Shown piece after piece: positions 8,643 through 19,574 of a DNA stretch of 64,000 nucleotides (position 1 is the stretch's first letter; the number at the start of each line of letters is the position of its first letter). The notes beneath the pieces are model-generated. The model had not been told where the DNA came from and made no database searches. It saw only the letters and a program-made list of their open reading frames with translations. Origin of the DNA: Salmonella enterica subsp. diarizonae (GTDB taxonomy: Bacteria > Pseudomonadota > Gammaproteobacteria > Enterobacterales > Enterobacteriaceae); assembly GCF_008692785.1 (NCBI RefSeq), contig NZ_VXJV01000006.1, positions 124,001 to 188,000 on the forward strand. Reading direction: 5' to 3'. The position numbers and the translations under genes are program-made.

Positions 8643-10751
8643 TCAGGCAGCGCGGATCAGCCAGCAATTATGGATCTGACGGTTACGGGCAAAATCCGGG
8701 GAGAGCGTTTTTTGCGTAATTTCTTGTGCTGTAAGCCCCAGTTCGGCCAGACCTTCCAGATCCATACGGAATCCGCGCTTATTATTTGAGAACATGATGG
8801 TGCCGCCTTTACGCAGCAGGCGTTTTAAATCTTTCATTAACGCGACATGATCGCGCTGAACATCAAACGACTCTTCCATACGTTTTGAGTTAGAGAACGT
8901 CGGCGGATCGATAAAGATCAAATCGAACTGTTCATTCGCCTCGCGCAGCCAGCCCAGGCAGTCGGCCTGAATCAGGCGATGCGCGCGACCGCTCAGTCCG
9001 TTCAGACGCAAATTACGTTCGGCCCACTCCAGATAGGTGCGGGACATATCCACCGTTGTGGTGCTGCGCGCACCGCCCAGACCCGCATGTACGCTGGCGC
9101 TGCCGGTATAAGAAAAGAGATTCAGGAAATCTTTGCCTTGACTCATCTCTCCCAGCATCCTGCGGGCAATACGGTGATCGAGGAACAGACCGGTGTCGAG
9201 ATAATCCGTCAGATTTACCCATAAGCGCGCATTATATTCGCTGACCTCAAGGAACTCGCCCTTCTCGCTCATTTTCTGATACTGGTTTTTTCCTTTTTGC
9301 CGTTCGCGGGTTTTTAACACCAGTTTATTCGGCGCAATACCGAGCACTGACAAGGTTGCCGCAATAATATCGAACAAACGCTGCCGCGCTTTTTGCGCAT
9401 CCACTGTTTTCGGCGGCGCATATTCCTGAATCACCGCCCAGTCGCCGTAACGGTCTACCGCCACGTTATATTCCGGCAGGTCGGCATCATACAAGCGATA
9501 ACATTCAATGCCTTCCTGGCGCGCCCATTTTTCCAGCTTTTTAAGATTCTTACGCAGGCGATTAGCGTAATCTTCCGCCACCGTCGCCGGTTTACTGTCT
9601 GCGGTGGTTTCCGCAATATGATAGTTTTTCTGCACGCAGTCCAGCGGGCCATTCTTGGCTTTAAACTGTTTGTCGGCACGCAGTTGCAGGCTGCCCAGCA
9701 GATCGGGCGAGGCGCTGAACAGCGACAGGTTCCAGCCGCCAAACTGATTTTTCATGATACGGCCCAGCAGACTGTGCAGCGCAATCAGCGCCGGTTCGCT
9801 GTCCAGACGTTCGCCGTAAGGCGGGTTACTGATAACCGTACCATACGGGCCTTTCGGCAACGGATTGCTCAGTTGCGCCACATCTTTCACTTCAAAGGTG
9901 ATTAGCTCGCCGATACCAGCGCGACGGGCGTTGCTGCGCGCCCGCTCAATGACGCGCGCATCGCTGTCGGAACCGTAGAAATGAGAGGAATACTCCGCCA
10001 GTCCCTTACGCGCCCGGGTCTGCGCTTCGGCTTTCACTTCCTGCCAGATAGTCTCGTCATGCTGCGCCCAGCCGCTAAATCCCCAGTGGCCACGGTGCAG
10101 TCCCGGTGCGCGATCGGTCGCCCACATCGCGGCCTCAATCAATAATGTCCCGGAACCACACATAGGGTCGAGCAGCGGCGTACCCGGCTGCCAGCCGGAA
10201 CGCATAACAATCGCCGCCGCCAGCGTCTCTTTGATTGGCGCCAGACCGGCGCGATCGCGATAACCGCGCAGGTGCAGGCCATCACCGCTGAGATCCAGCG
10301 CAATGCTGGCAGTTTCTTTATTCAGCCAGACGTTAATACGGAGGTCCGGCGATTCGCGGTCCACATTTGGACGCGGAAGATTTTTCCGCGTAAATGCATC
10401 GACAATCGCGTCCTTAACTTTCATCGCGCCATACTGACTATTACGGATGGTGTCGTTCAGGCCGCTGAAATGCACCGCAAACGTCGCACCAGGATTAAAA
10501 ATCTCTGTCCAGTTTATCGCCCGAACGCCGAGATAAAGATCGAGATCGCTGTAGACCTTGCACTCGCCCATCGGCAGGATAATACGCGAGGCCAGGCGGC
10601 TCCACATCAGGCTCTGGTAAATAAGCCGCGTGTCGCCCTGAAAATGGACCCCACCCTGAACAACCTGACACTCTACGGCGCCCAGTTTTTCCAGTTCAGT
10701 TTTTAACAGCTCTTCCAGCCCGCGGGCCGTACTGGCAAACAGAGAATTCAT
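8643..10751 (-). CDS. rlmL: RlmKL, bifunctional 23S rRNA methyltransferase (m2G2445 and m7G2069)
   Basis: 702 codons. The N-terminal half carries a THUMP RNA-binding domain (roughly 43-155) and the RlmL methyltransferase, with GSGTLL near 199 and the catalytic NPPY at 309-312. The C-terminal half is RlmK, with its SAM-binding region and an [10 protein letters not shown] motif. The fused enzyme makes m2G2445 and m7G2069 in helix 74 of 23S rRNA. First gene of the rlmKL-uup-pqiABC run; its ATG is divergent from ycbX across 98 bp. Confidence 0.96.
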   Translation of the reverse strand: MNSLFASTARGLEELLKTELEKLGAVECQVVQGGVHFQGDTRLIYQSLMWSRLASRIILPMGECKVYSDLDLYLGVRAINWTEIFNPGATFAVHFSGLNDTIRNSQYGAMKVKDAIVDAFTRKNLPRPNVDRESPDLRINVWLNKETASIALDLSGDGLHLRGYRDRAGLAPIKETLAAAIVMRSGWQPGTPLLDPMCGSGTLLIEAAMWATDRAPGLHRGHWGFSGWAQHDETIWQEVKAEAQTRARKGLAEYSSHFYGSDSDARVIERARSNARRAGIGELITFEVKDVAQLSNPLPKGPYGTVISNPPYGERLDSEPALIALHSLLGRIMKNQFGGWNLSLFSASPDLLGSLQLRADKQFKAKNGPLDCVQKNYHIAETTADSKPATVAEDYANRLRKNLKKLEKWARQEGIECYRLYDADLPEYNVAVDRYGDWAVIQEYAPPKTVDAQKARQRLFDIIAATLSVLGIAPNKLVLKTRERQKGKNQYQKMSEKGEFLEVSEYNARLWVNLTDYLDTGLFLDHRIARRMLGEMSQGKDFLNLFSYTGSASVHAGLGGARSTTTVDMSRTYLEWAERNLRLNGLSGRAHRLIQADCLGWLREANEQFDLIFIDPPTFSNSKRMEESFDVQRDHVALMKDLKRLLRKGGTIMFSNNKRGFRMDLEGLAELGLTAQEITQKTLSPDFARNRQIHNCWLIRAA

Positions 10752-10849
10752 ATTGTCACTTTTACGCTAAGAAAATTGTTGCGCATTATAGCTAATCTCA
10801 CGCCCATGTCATAAAGTTGAAGGCTTATTTTCATTTGAGGGACTGTACG

Positions 10850-11959
10850 GTGGCGACGTTATCACGGCTCTTTATTCATCCGGTCAAATCCATGCGCGGC
10901 ATTGGTCTGACTCATGCGCTGGCAGATATCAGCGGTCTGGCTTTTGATCGCATCTTCATGATTACCGAGCCTGACGGTACATTTATTACCGCCCGCCAGT
11001 TTCCACAAATGGTACGTTTTACCCCCTCTCCCTTACATGACGGCCTCCATTTGACCGCGCCAGACGGCAGTAGCTCACTGGTTCGCTTTACGGATTTCAC
11101 CCCGCAGGATGCGCCGACCGAAGTCTGGGGAAACCATTTTACCGCTCGCGTCGCTCCGACGGTGATTAATCAATGGTTGAGCGGCTTTTTCTCCCGCGAT
11201 GTCCAGTTGCGCTGGGTTGGGCCGCAGTTGACGCGCCGGGTTAAACGGCATAACGCGGTGCCGCTGGGATTTGCCGATGGCTACCCGTATTTATTGACTA
11301 ACGAAGCCTCGCTGCGCGATCTGCAACAGCGTTGTCCGGCTGGCGTACAAATGGAACAGTTTCGCCCAAACTTAGTGGTTTCCGGCGTAGCGGCCTGGGA
11401 AGAAGATAACTGGAAAGTTCTTCGCATTGGCGAGGTGATTTTTGACGTTGTGAAACCTTGTAGCCGCTGTATTTTTACGACCGTCAGCCCCGAAAAGGGG
11501 CAAAAACATCCCTCCGGCGAACCGCTGGCGACGCTGCAAGCTTTTCGTACCGCCCTGGACAATGGCGATGTGGATTTTGGTCAGAACCTGATCGCCCGCA
11601 ATAGCGGCGTCATTCGCGTCGGCGATGAGGTGGAGATTCTGGCAACAGCCCCGGCAAAAGCCTATGGCGCCACAGCGGTCGACGACAGCATTACGCCAGA
11701 TAAACACCCGGATGCGAGCGTGACCATCGACTGGCAAGGACAAACCTTCTGCGGGAATAATCAACAGGTGCTACTGGAACAGTTGGAGAATCAGGGAATT
11801 CGTATTCCGTATTCTTGCCGGGCGGGTATCTGTGGTTGCTGCCGGATACGTTTACTGGAAGGCGAAGTAAGCCCGCTGAAAAAATCGGCCATTGGCGACG
11901 ATGGTACGATTCTGAGCTGTAGCTGCGTGCCTAAAACCGCGTTACGACTGGAAAATTAA
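10850..11959 (+). CDS. ycbX: YcbX, MOSC-domain N-hydroxylated base/compound reductase
   Basis: 369 codons using a GTG start at 10850 ([17 protein letters not shown]), the E. coli length; the in-frame ATG at 10817 adds eleven non-conserved residues. An N-terminal MOSC-N beta-barrel and a MOSC domain bind molybdenum cofactor, and Cys in KPCSRC is the likely molybdenum ligand. The C-terminus is a plant-type 2Fe-2S ferredoxin domain with CRAGICGCC. In E. coli it detoxifies N-hydroxylated bases such as 6-hydroxylaminopurine. The stop overlaps that of convergent zapC by 4 bp. Confidence 0.93.
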   Translation: MATLSRLFIHPVKSMRGIGLTHALADISGLAFDRIFMITEPDGTFITARQFPQMVRFTPSPLHDGLHLTAPDGSSSLVRFTDFTPQDAPTEVWGNHFTARVAPTVINQWLSGFFSRDVQLRWVGPQLTRRVKRHNAVPLGFADGYPYLLTNEASLRDLQQRCPAGVQMEQFRPNLVVSGVAAWEEDNWKVLRIGEVIFDVVKPCSRCIFTTVSPEKGQKHPSGEPLATLQAFRTALDNGDVDFGQNLIARNSGVIRVGDEVEILATAPAKAYGATAVDDSITPDKHPDASVTIDWQGQTFCGNNQQVLLEQLENQGIRIPYSCRAGICGCCRIRLLEGEVSPLKKSAIGDDGTILSCSCVPKTALRLEN

Positions 11960-12498
11960 ACCGCTTGTTCAAGGCTGAAACTGTGACAGTGAACCTGCGG
12001 TTTCAGCCTGTCGTTCATAATTTTAATCGCATCGCCAAGCTGCATAGTTCGGCCTGCTATCACCACGCCCGGCTGGGCCAGAAGGCACAACGCGGCATTT
12101 TCTCCCGGCTCAACGACCAGCAAATTAACCTGCTCCGCCGTATCGCTTAACCAGACGCTTGCGGCATCACCCGTTCCCGGAGTCCACATTTCGCCATGCG
12201 CCACAAAATGCCAGCTTTTTGGCATCTGCGGTTTGAGATAACGAATCGCCACCAGCGCATTCAACACCAGCTCCGCGCGTTGCTCTTTGGTTAATTCGAA
12301 ATCCCGGCATTTTTCTTCAAAGGAAAAATAGAGCGCGGCATCATCCACACAAAAACCGGTCGGGCAAAACGCGTCCGGCGTAAGCATCTTACGAGAGAAG
12401 CGCGAGCGAAAAAGCATACCATTGGCGAGATCGAGCATCATACGATCGTGCTCTTCATCATAATACCAGCGCCAGTTATCGTCAGGTTTAATTCGCAT
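11956..12498 (-). CDS. zapC: ZapC, FtsZ-ring stabiliser
   Basis: 180 codons, full length. ZapC binds FtsZ directly, promotes lateral bundling of protofilaments and lowers GTPase activity, helping the Z ring assemble at midcell. Soluble, with no motif beyond the family match ([20 protein letters not shown] at the N-terminus). It is transcribed toward ycbX, and the two genes share bases at their stop codons. Upstream lies the pyrD terminator. Confidence 0.94.
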   Translation of the reverse strand: MRIKPDDNWRWYYDEEHDRMMLDLANGMLFRSRFSRKMLTPDAFCPTGFCVDDAALYFSFEEKCRDFELTKEQRAELVLNALVAIRYLKPQMPKSWHFVAHGEMWTPGTGDAASVWLSDTAEQVNLLVVEPGENAALCLLAQPGVVIAGRTMQLGDAIKIMNDRLKPQVHCHSFSLEQAV

Positions 12499-12611
12499 TG
12501 GCCTCTCTCCCGCTTTTAAGCAATTCGTAACAGCATTGTCCTTTTGCCGCTTCGTTTATTACCCCAATAATAAAAGCCCAAAATGTCTAAATAAGCAACA
12601 GTGGAGAAATA

Positions 12612-12647
12612 TAAAACAACCAGCGCCGGAAATAAAGCCCTGGTTGT
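12612..12647 (-). terminator. Terminator after pyrD
   Basis: On the minus strand ACAACCAG ... CTGGTTGT forms an 8-bp stem, followed by TTTTATA. It lies just beyond the pyrD stop. Confidence 0.65.
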
Positions 12648-12664
12648 CTGATAAAGGGTAAAGT

Positions 12665-13675
12665 TTAGATATGCGTTACGATTTCTTTAATCAATGGCGG
12701 GCCTTTAAAAATAAAGCCGGAATAAATTTGTACCAGAGTTGCTCCTGCCGCTATCTTCTCGCGCGCGGCGATAACTGAGTCAATGCCGCCGACGCCGATA
12801 ATAGGTAATTGTCCTTTTAACTCCTGGGATAAACGGCGAATAATTTCTGTGCTTTTTAATTGTAATGGCCGGCCACTTAATCCCCCCGTTTGCTGGCAAT
12901 TTTTCATTCCTTGTACCAGAGAACGATCGAGGGTGGTATTTGTCGCAATCACGCCATCAATATTATGTCGAAGCAGGCTATCGGCAACCTGGATCAATTC
13001 TTCTTCACAAAGATCCGGCGCGATCTTTACCGCCACCGGCACATATTTATGATGGATCGCCTGAAGATCGTTTTGCTTATTTTTAATGGCGCTCAATAGA
13101 TCATCCAGCGCATCGCCATACTGGAGCGTGCGTAACCCTGGCGTATTCGGCGAAGAAATATTAATGGCGATATAACCCGCATAAGCATAGACTTTTTCCA
13201 TACAAATCAGGTAGTCATCTTTGCCATTTTCGACAGGGGTATCTTTATTTTTACCGATGTTAATTCCCAGAATACCATCAAAATGGGCCTTTTTAACATT
13301 CTCGACAAGGTTATCGACGCCCAGATTATTAAATCCCATCCGATTGATCAGACCTTCAGCATCCACCAGACGAAAAAGACGCGGCTTATCGTTACCCGGC
13401 TGTGGGCGCGGCGTCACGGTGCCGATTTCCAGGGAACCAAACCCCATCGCGCCTAGCGCGTCGATGCACTCCCCGTCTTTATCCAGACCGGCAGCCAGCC
13501 CCAGTGGATTCTTAAAGGTAAGTCCCATGCAGGTGACCGGCTTTGTTGGTACTTTCTGGCGCACCAGTGCTTCCAGCGGCGTACCTGTAATGCGGCGTAA
13601 TTGTTGAAATGTAAATTCATGAGCGCGCTCTGGATCGAGCTGGAAAAGGGCTTTACGAACGAAGGGGTAGTACAT
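12665..13675 (-). CDS. pyrD: PyrD, class 2 dihydroorotate dehydrogenase (quinone)
   Basis: 336 codons from the ATG at 13675 ([20 protein letters not shown]), preceded by AGGAG at 13681-13685. A start nine codons upstream would destroy the regulatory leader and is rejected. The FMN enzyme oxidises dihydroorotate to orotate with membrane quinone, the fourth step of UMP synthesis. The N-terminal amphipathic helices are the membrane/quinone-binding extension of class 2 enzymes. The catalytic serine lies in NISSPNTPG (about residue 175). A leader hairpin suggests pyrimidine control. Confidence 0.97.
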   Translation of the reverse strand: MYYPFVRKALFQLDPERAHEFTFQQLRRITGTPLEALVRQKVPTKPVTCMGLTFKNPLGLAAGLDKDGECIDALGAMGFGSLEIGTVTPRPQPGNDKPRLFRLVDAEGLINRMGFNNLGVDNLVENVKKAHFDGILGINIGKNKDTPVENGKDDYLICMEKVYAYAGYIAINISSPNTPGLRTLQYGDALDDLLSAIKNKQNDLQAIHHKYVPVAVKIAPDLCEEELIQVADSLLRHNIDGVIATNTTLDRSLVQGMKNCQQTGGLSGRPLQLKSTEIIRRLSQELKGQLPIIGVGGIDSVIAAREKIAAGATLVQIYSGFIFKGPPLIKEIVTHI

Positions 13676-13719
13676 GAACTCTCCTGGATTCCCGGTGTGC
13701 AAACCGGGGGCGTATTATG
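13676..13719 (-). promoter_or_regulatory. pyrD promoter -10 and CTP-sensitive leader hairpin
   Basis: Reading the minus strand, CATAAT (13714-13719) is a -10 box. Transcription would start about seven bases later, in the C run at 13706-13710, next to two Gs. The leader can fold CCCGGT (13703-13708 side) against ACCGGG (13691-13696 side) just before the AGGAG ribosome site. This fits the known pyrC/pyrD mechanism in E. coli and Salmonella: high CTP favours starts at C, giving a hairpin that blocks translation, and low CTP favours G starts that are too short to fold. The elements are seen; the mechanism is from family knowledge. Confidence 0.75.
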
Positions 13720-13819
13720 GGCGATAACCGTGCAAAAGGGAATTGACCTACGGCAATAAATAGCAATCGTTTTCCTTCAGCCCCACTTCACGCTTCGCCA
13801 GGGAGCGTCATCATCCGGC

Positions 13820-13854
13820 AAAAAAATGCCCGGCAGCGCTAACGCTTACCGGGT
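13820..13854 (-). terminator. REP-like hairpin acting as pepN terminator
   Basis: On the minus strand ACCCGGTAAGCG ... CGCTGCCGGGCA folds into an imperfect stem, followed by seven Ts (13820-13826). The stem resembles Salmonella REP/PU palindromes, which often lie just after genes. It sits 28 bp beyond the pepN stop, with an adjacent GCCGGATGATGACG half-element. Confidence 0.6.
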
Positions 13855-13882
13855 ATGTCTTACATTTTTATAGCGGATATGA

Positions 13883-16495
13883 TCAGGTTAACGCTTTAGT
13901 TATCTTCTCGTACAGATCGCCGGAAAGATTCTCCAGTCCTTTTAACTGCTCCAGCGCCGCACGCATTTTCTCCTGTCGCTTACCATCATAACGTTTCAGA
14001 CGAATCAGCGGTTCAATGAGGCGAGATGCAACCTGCGGGTTACGACTATTCAGATCGGTCAGCATCTCGACCAGAAACTGGTATCCGCTACCGTCTTGCG
14101 CATGGAACGCCGCCGGGTTACTGCCGGCAAACGCGCCAATCAATGAACGGATGCGGTTCGGATTGCTCATGCTGAAAGAACGGTGTTTGAGCAGGCCGCG
14201 TACAGTTTCCAGTACATTTTCCGCCGGGCTTGTGGATTGCAGGATAAACCATTTATCCATCACCAGGCCGTCCTGATGCCACTTATCGTCATATTCCTGC
14301 ATCAGCGTATCGCGGCACGGCAACTGCGCCGCCACCGCAGCAGACAGGGCCGCCAGCGCATCGGTCATGTTATTGGCGTCGCGATACTGTTTGCTGACCA
14401 GCGTATTAGCCAGCTCCGTCTCGCCGAACGCCAGGAAGCGCAGGCAAGCATTGCGCAGCGTGCGCTTACCAATATCGCCGTGATCAACACGATACTCATC
14501 CAGATGATTGGCGTTATAGATAGCAAGGAACTCATCCGCCAGTTCTGCCGCCAGCGTACGCGTTAGCGCTTCACGAACTTGCGCAATGGCGATCGGGTCA
14601 ATGACCTCAAACAGCTCCGCAATTTCATTGGCCGAAGGCAGCGTTAAAATTTCTGCGGCCAACGCCGGATCGATTTTCTCATCCAACAGTACTGCGCGGA
14701 ACGCATCAGCGACATGCACCGGAAGCGATAGCGGTTGCCCCTGCTGATGACGCGCCACATTCAGTTTAATGTATGTGGCCAGCAGGCTTTGCGCCGCATC
14801 CCAACGGGAGAAATCATTGCGCGCATGGCGCATCAGGAACGTCAACTGCTGATCGCTCCATTTATATTCCAGTTTCACCGGCGCTGAAAACTCGCACAGC
14901 AAGGCCGGAACAGGCTGGAAGTAAACATTATCGAAGGTAAATGTCTGCTCCGCCTGAGTGACGTTCAGCACGGCGTTGACCGGGTGACCGCCTTTTTGCA
15001 ACGGAATGACGTTGCCTTCGTTATCGTACAGTTCGATGGCGAATGGAATATGCAGCGGCTGCTTCTCCGCCTGATCCGCCGTCGCCGGAGTGCGCTGGCT
15101 GATGGTCAACGTGTACTGCTCGGTTTCCGGATTATAATCATCTTTTACCGTTACAATCGGCGTGCCGGACTGACTGTACCAGCGGCGGAAATGGGACAAA
15201 TCGACATTAGAAGCATCTTCCATCGCCTGTACGAAGTCATCACACGTCGCGGCGCTGCCGTCATGGCGCTCAAAATAAAGCTGCATCCCCTTCTGGAAAT
15301 TTTCCTCACCCAGCAACGTGTGGATCATGCGAATGACTTCCGCACCCTTTTCATAAACGGTGAGGGTGTAGAAGTTATTCATTTCGATTACTTTATCCGG
15401 GCGGATAGGATGCGCCATCGGGCTGGCGTCTTCCGCGAATTGTAAACCGCGCATGGTACGCACGTTACTGATGCGGTTCACCGCGCGTGACCCCAAATCA
15501 GAGCTAAACTCCTGATCGCGGAACACGGTTAGCCCCTCTTTCAGGCTCAACTGGAACCAGTCGCGGCAGGTGACGCGGTTGCCGGTCCAGTTGTGGAAAT
15601 ACTCATGGCCTATCACGCGCTCAATATCGAGATAATCTTTATCCGTCGCGGTATCGGTACGCGCCAACACATATTTGGAGTTAAAGATATTGAGACCTTT
15701 ATTCTCCATCGCGCCCATATTAAAGAAATCCACCGCGACAATCATATAGATGTCGAGGTCATATTCGAGTCCAAAACGCGTTTCATCCCATTTCATGGAA
15801 TTCTTCAGCGAGGTCATCGCCCACGGCGCGCGATCCAGATTGCCGCGGTCAACGTACAGTTCCAGCGCGACTTCACGTCCGGAACGGGTGGTAAAGGTAT
15901 CGCGCAGAACGTCAAAATCACCGGCCACCAGCGCAAACAGATAACACGGTTTTGGGAACGGATCTTGCCACTGTACCCAATGACGGCCATTCTCCAGCTC
16001 GCCCTGCGCAACACGATTGCCATTGGAGAGCAGGAACGGATATTTGGTTTTATCGGCAATAATTTTGGTGGTAAATCGCGCCAGTACGTCCGGGCGGTCA
16101 AGATACCAGGTGATATGGCGGAAGCCCTCCGCTTCACACTGAGTACAGAGCGCATCGCCGGACTGATACAATCCTTCCAGCGCCGTATTCGCCGCCGGAC
16201 CTACCTCGTTGACAATGCGTAACGTAAAACGCTCTGGCAGGTCGCTGATGATAAGCGCGCCCTCTTCTTCTTTATATGCTGTCCACGGCGCATCGTTGAC
16301 GTGGAGGGATACCAGCGTTAAATCTTCCCCATCAAGGCGAAGAGGCGCATCAGGCGCGCCATGACGAACAGCCTGGCTTATTGCGGTGACCACGGTTTTT
16401 TCGGCATCGAGGTCAAAGGTCAAGTCAATATCAGTAATCTGGTAATCCGGCTCGCGATAGTCGTGGCGGTATTTGGCTTGTGGCTGTTGTGTCAT
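13883..16495 (-). CDS. pepN: PepN, aminopeptidase N
   Basis: 870 codons from the ATG at 16495 (MTQQPQAKYRHDYREPDYQI), the usual length; the 19-codon upstream extension is not conserved. A cytosolic M1-family zinc aminopeptidase that completes protein breakdown by removing N-terminal residues, especially Ala, Arg and Leu. The substrate-binding GAMEN motif is near 261-265, the zinc motif HEYFH at about 297-301, and the third ligand Glu in KEGLTVF at about 320. Divergent from pncB. In E. coli the ssu and elf gene clusters separate pepN from pyrD; here they are adjacent. Confidence 0.97.
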   Translation of the reverse strand: MTQQPQAKYRHDYREPDYQITDIDLTFDLDAEKTVVTAISQAVRHGAPDAPLRLDGEDLTLVSLHVNDAPWTAYKEEEGALIISDLPERFTLRIVNEVGPAANTALEGLYQSGDALCTQCEAEGFRHITWYLDRPDVLARFTTKIIADKTKYPFLLSNGNRVAQGELENGRHWVQWQDPFPKPCYLFALVAGDFDVLRDTFTTRSGREVALELYVDRGNLDRAPWAMTSLKNSMKWDETRFGLEYDLDIYMIVAVDFFNMGAMENKGLNIFNSKYVLARTDTATDKDYLDIERVIGHEYFHNWTGNRVTCRDWFQLSLKEGLTVFRDQEFSSDLGSRAVNRISNVRTMRGLQFAEDASPMAHPIRPDKVIEMNNFYTLTVYEKGAEVIRMIHTLLGEENFQKGMQLYFERHDGSAATCDDFVQAMEDASNVDLSHFRRWYSQSGTPIVTVKDDYNPETEQYTLTISQRTPATADQAEKQPLHIPFAIELYDNEGNVIPLQKGGHPVNAVLNVTQAEQTFTFDNVYFQPVPALLCEFSAPVKLEYKWSDQQLTFLMRHARNDFSRWDAAQSLLATYIKLNVARHQQGQPLSLPVHVADAFRAVLLDEKIDPALAAEILTLPSANEIAELFEVIDPIAIAQVREALTRTLAAELADEFLAIYNANHLDEYRVDHGDIGKRTLRNACLRFLAFGETELANTLVSKQYRDANNMTDALAALSAAVAAQLPCRDTLMQEYDDKWHQDGLVMDKWFILQSTSPAENVLETVRGLLKHRSFSMSNPNRIRSLIGAFAGSNPAAFHAQDGSGYQFLVEMLTDLNSRNPQVASRLIEPLIRLKRYDGKRQEKMRAALEQLKGLENLSGDLYEKITKALT

Positions 16496-16713
16496 AAAAA
16501 ACCTTTCGCATCTTTTGTAGAGTGTCGACTCCAGTCTATTCCTGTTGCGCAAATCGCGCTACGCAGAATGTTCATCTTTTCAGGCACAAACGGCCTCTTT
16601 GCTACATTTTTATAACATGGGGCACGAAATGCGCTCGACCCTAAAGACAGCTTATGGTGTGATCGGGGTTCAATAAATCGCTAAACAAGGTATACTCCAG
16701 CGGTTTTCTTAGT

Positions 16714-16731
16714 TGTTTATTGTACTAAACG
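16714..16731 (+). promoter_or_regulatory. NadR operator of pncB, with -10 box TATACT at 16691-16696
   Basis: TGTTTATTGTACTAAACG matches the NadR operator TGTTTA-N6-TAAACA at 11 of 12 fixed positions. It lies about 30 bp before the pncB ATG and downstream of the TATACT -10 box, so NadR bound with NAD would block transcription. NadR control of nadA, nadB and pncB is established in Salmonella. Confidence 0.8.
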
Positions 16732-16760
16732 CTCCCGTGAGAGGACGCTACAGCGCACCT

Positions 16761-17963
16761 ATGACACAATTCGCTTCTCCTGTTCTGCACTCGTTGCTGG
16801 ATACAGATGCTTATAAGTTGCATATGCAGCAAGCCGTTTTTCACCACTACTATGATGTGCAGGTAGCGGCTGAGTTTCGTTGCCGTGGCGACGACCTGCT
16901 GGGTATTTATGCCGATGCTATTCGCGAGCAGGTGGACGCGATGCAGCACCTGCGCCTCCAGAAGGACGAGTTCCAGTGGCTCTCTGGCCTGCCCTTTTTT
17001 AAACCGGATTATCTGAACTGGTTACGCGAATTTCGCTATAACCCCGCTCAAGTCTGTGTCACCAACGATAACGGCAAGCTGAATATTCGCTTAACCGGCC
17101 CGTGGCGTGAAGTGATTATGTGGGAAGTGCCGCTGCTGGCCGTGATCAGTGAACTGGTTCATCACTACCGCTCGCCAAACGCGGGCGTTGCTCAGGCGCT
17201 CGACGCGCTGGAAAGTAAGCTGGTTGATTTCACTGCGTTAACCGCCGATCTCGATATGTCCCGCTTCCACCTGATGGACTTCGGTACCCGCCGTCGTTTC
17301 TCTCGTGAAGTGCAGCAGGCGATAGTTAAACGTCTCCAGCAGGAGTCATGGTTTGTCGGCACCAGCAACTATGATCTCGCGCGTCGCCTGGCTTTGACGC
17401 CGATGGGCACTCAGGCGCACGAATGGTTTCAGGCGCATCAACAAATCAGTCCGGATCTGGCGACCAGTCAGCGTGCCGCGCTGGCCGCCTGGCTCAACGA
17501 ATATCCGGACCAGCTTGGTATCGCATTGACAGATTGCATTACAATGGATGCGTTTTTACGCGATTTCGGCGTTGAATTCGCCAGCCGTTATCAGGGGTTA
17601 CGCCACGACTCAGGAGACCCTGTCGAATGGGGTGAAAAGGCGATTGCCCATTATGAAAAGCTGGGGATTGATCCGCTGACAAAAACGCTGGTCTTTTCAG
17701 ATAACCTTGATCTGCAAAAGGCGGTCGAGCTCTATCGCCATTTCGCGTCTCGCGTGCAGTTAAGCTTCGGCATAGGTACCCGCCTGACCTGCGATATCCC
17801 CCAGGTAACACCGCTCAATATCGTTATTAAGCTTGTGGAATGTAACGGAAAGCCGGTGGCTAAACTTTCCGACAGCCCCGGTAAAACGATCTGCCATGAT
17901 AAAGCGTTTGTGCGTGCGCTGCGTAAAGCTTTTGATCTCCCGCAGGTCCGCAAAGCCAGTTAA
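16761..17963 (+). CDS. pncB: PncB, nicotinate phosphoribosyltransferase
   Basis: 400 codons from the ATG at 16761 ([20 protein letters not shown]); an in-frame start 16 codons upstream would place the NadR site inside the gene. It makes nicotinate mononucleotide from nicotinate and PRPP, coupled to ATP hydrolysis through a phosphohistidine, in NAD salvage. The phosphorylated histidine is codon 220 (His219 of the mature enzyme) in [17 protein letters not shown] and GIGTRLTCD are phosphoribosyl-binding motifs. Single gene between a NadR-controlled promoter and a terminator. Confidence 0.97.
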   Translation: MTQFASPVLHSLLDTDAYKLHMQQAVFHHYYDVQVAAEFRCRGDDLLGIYADAIREQVDAMQHLRLQKDEFQWLSGLPFFKPDYLNWLREFRYNPAQVCVTNDNGKLNIRLTGPWREVIMWEVPLLAVISELVHHYRSPNAGVAQALDALESKLVDFTALTADLDMSRFHLMDFGTRRRFSREVQQAIVKRLQQESWFVGTSNYDLARRLALTPMGTQAHEWFQAHQQISPDLATSQRAALAAWLNEYPDQLGIALTDCITMDAFLRDFGVEFASRYQGLRHDSGDPVEWGEKAIAHYEKLGIDPLTKTLVFSDNLDLQKAVELYRHFASRVQLSFGIGTRLTCDIPQVTPLNIVIKLVECNGKPVAKLSDSPGKTICHDKAFVRALRKAFDLPQVRKAS

Positions 17964-17973
17964 TTCTTCCCAG

Positions 17974-17996
17974 GGAGCCTGCCAGGGCTCCTTTTT
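17974..17996 (+). terminator. Terminator after pncB
   Basis: GGAGCC and GGCTCC form a stem around TGCCAG, followed by TTTTT, starting 11 bp after the pncB stop. Confidence 0.85.
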
Positions 17997-18131
17997 CAGG
18001 TTTATTTCCGAAATCTTTCACTTCAGCTACGATTTCTGCTTGTCTGATTGCAGATGCCAGGTAACATAGGAATCCCCCCATTTCGGGTGGACAAGTGTTT
18101 ATTTTTTCCGACTATTAACAGAGAGAATATT

Positions 18132-19532
18132 ATGAGCGTTGTGCCTGTAGCCGACGTACTCCAGGGCCGCGTAGCCGTTGACCAAGAAGTCACCGTGCGC
18201 GGATGGGTGCGTACCCGCCGAGATTCAAAAGCTGGCATCTCCTTCCTCGCCGTTTATGACGGCTCCTGCTTTGATCCTGTACAGGCTGTAATTAATAATT
18301 CTCTGCCCAATTATAATGAAGAAGTATTACACCTGACGACAGGCTGCTCCGTGGTGGTAACGGGTAAGGTTGTCGCGTCGCCGGGACAAGGGCAAAGTTT
18401 CGAAATCCAGGCCACGAAAGTAGAGGTCGCAGGTTGGGTGGAAGATCCGGATACCTACCCGATGGCGGCAAAACGCCATAGCATTGAGTATCTGCGTGAG
18501 GTCGCGCATCTGCGCCCGCGCACCAACCTGATTGGCGCGGTAGCGCGCGTCCGCCATACTCTGGCACAGGCGCTGCATCGCTTCTTCGATGAGCAGGGCT
18601 TCTTTTGGGTCTCCACCCCGCTGATTACCGCTTCCGATACCGAAGGCGCTGGCGAAATGTTCCGCGTCTCAACGTTGGATCTGGAAAACCTGCCGCGTAA
18701 CGACCAGGGCAAGGTAGATTTTGACAAAGACTTTTTCGGCAAAGAATCATTCCTGACCGTCTCCGGCCAGCTAAACGGCGAAACGTATGCCTGCGCGCTG
18801 TCCAAAATCTATACTTTTGGGCCGACCTTCCGCGCGGAAAACTCCAACACCAGCCGTCACCTGGCGGAGTTCTGGATGCTGGAGCCGGAAGTGGCGTTCG
18901 CCGATCTGGAAGACAACGCCCGTCTGGCGGAAGCCATGCTGAAATATGTCTTCAACGCGGTTCTGGAAGAGCGTGCGGATGACATGAAGTTCTTTGCCGA
19001 ACGCGTGGATAAAGACGCTATCGCTCGTCTGGAGCGTTTTGTCTCTACCGACTTCGCTCAGGTGGATTACACCGATGCGGTCGCCATTCTGGAACGCTGT
19101 GGTAAGAAATTTGAAAATCCGGTGTTCTGGGGCGTCGACCTCTCTTCCGAACACGAACGCTATCTGGCGGAAGAACATTTCAAAGCACCTGTGGTGGTGA
19201 AAAACTATCCGAAAGAAATTAAAGCGTTTTACATGCGCCTTAACGAAGACGGCAAAACCGTAGCGGCAATGGATGTACTGGCGCCGGGAATCGGCGAAAT
19301 CATCGGCGGTTCCCAGCGTGAAGAGCGTCTGGATGTGCTGGATGCCCGTATGGCCGAAATGGGGCTGAATAAAGAGGATTACTGGTGGTATCGCGACTTA
19401 CGTCGCTACGGTACTGTACCGCATTCCGGCTTTGGCCTGGGCTTTGAACGCCTGATCGCTTACGTCACGGGTGTGCAAAACGTGCGCGATGTTATTCCGT
19501 TCCCACGGACGCCACGCAACGCCAGCTTCTAA
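18132..19532 (+). CDS. asnS: AsnS, asparaginyl-tRNA synthetase
   Basis: 466 codons from the ATG at 18132 ([20 protein letters not shown]), preceded by AGAGAG. A class IIb synthetase that charges tRNA-Asn. The N-terminal OB-fold anticodon-binding domain covers about 1-110. The class II catalytic core has motif 2 in [20 protein letters not shown] and motif 3 in GFGLGFERL near the C-terminus. Cytosolic dimer. The upstream frame to 18048 is open but not conserved. Strong terminator at 19550. Confidence 0.98.
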   Translation: MSVVPVADVLQGRVAVDQEVTVRGWVRTRRDSKAGISFLAVYDGSCFDPVQAVINNSLPNYNEEVLHLTTGCSVVVTGKVVASPGQGQSFEIQATKVEVAGWVEDPDTYPMAAKRHSIEYLREVAHLRPRTNLIGAVARVRHTLAQALHRFFDEQGFFWVSTPLITASDTEGAGEMFRVSTLDLENLPRNDQGKVDFDKDFFGKESFLTVSGQLNGETYACALSKIYTFGPTFRAENSNTSRHLAEFWMLEPEVAFADLEDNARLAEAMLKYVFNAVLEERADDMKFFAERVDKDAIARLERFVSTDFAQVDYTDAVAILERCGKKFENPVFWGVDLSSEHERYLAEEHFKAPVVVKNYPKEIKAFYMRLNEDGKTVAAMDVLAPGIGEIIGGSQREERLDVLDARMAEMGLNKEDYWWYRDLRRYGTVPHSGFGLGFERLIAYVTGVQNVRDVIPFPRTPRNASF

Positions 19533-19549
19533 TTTTTACGTCACACTCA

Positions 19550-19574
19550 AGGCCAGCTATGCTGGCCTTTTTTT
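19550..19574 (+). terminator. Terminator after asnS
   Basis: GGCCAGC and GCTGGCC form a 7-bp stem with a TAT loop, followed by seven Ts, 18 bp beyond the asnS stop. Confidence 0.92.

Noticed and set aside
13676..13702. Longer pyrD start
   Set aside because: It would place the leader hairpin and ribosome site inside the coding region; the MYYPF start matches the family.
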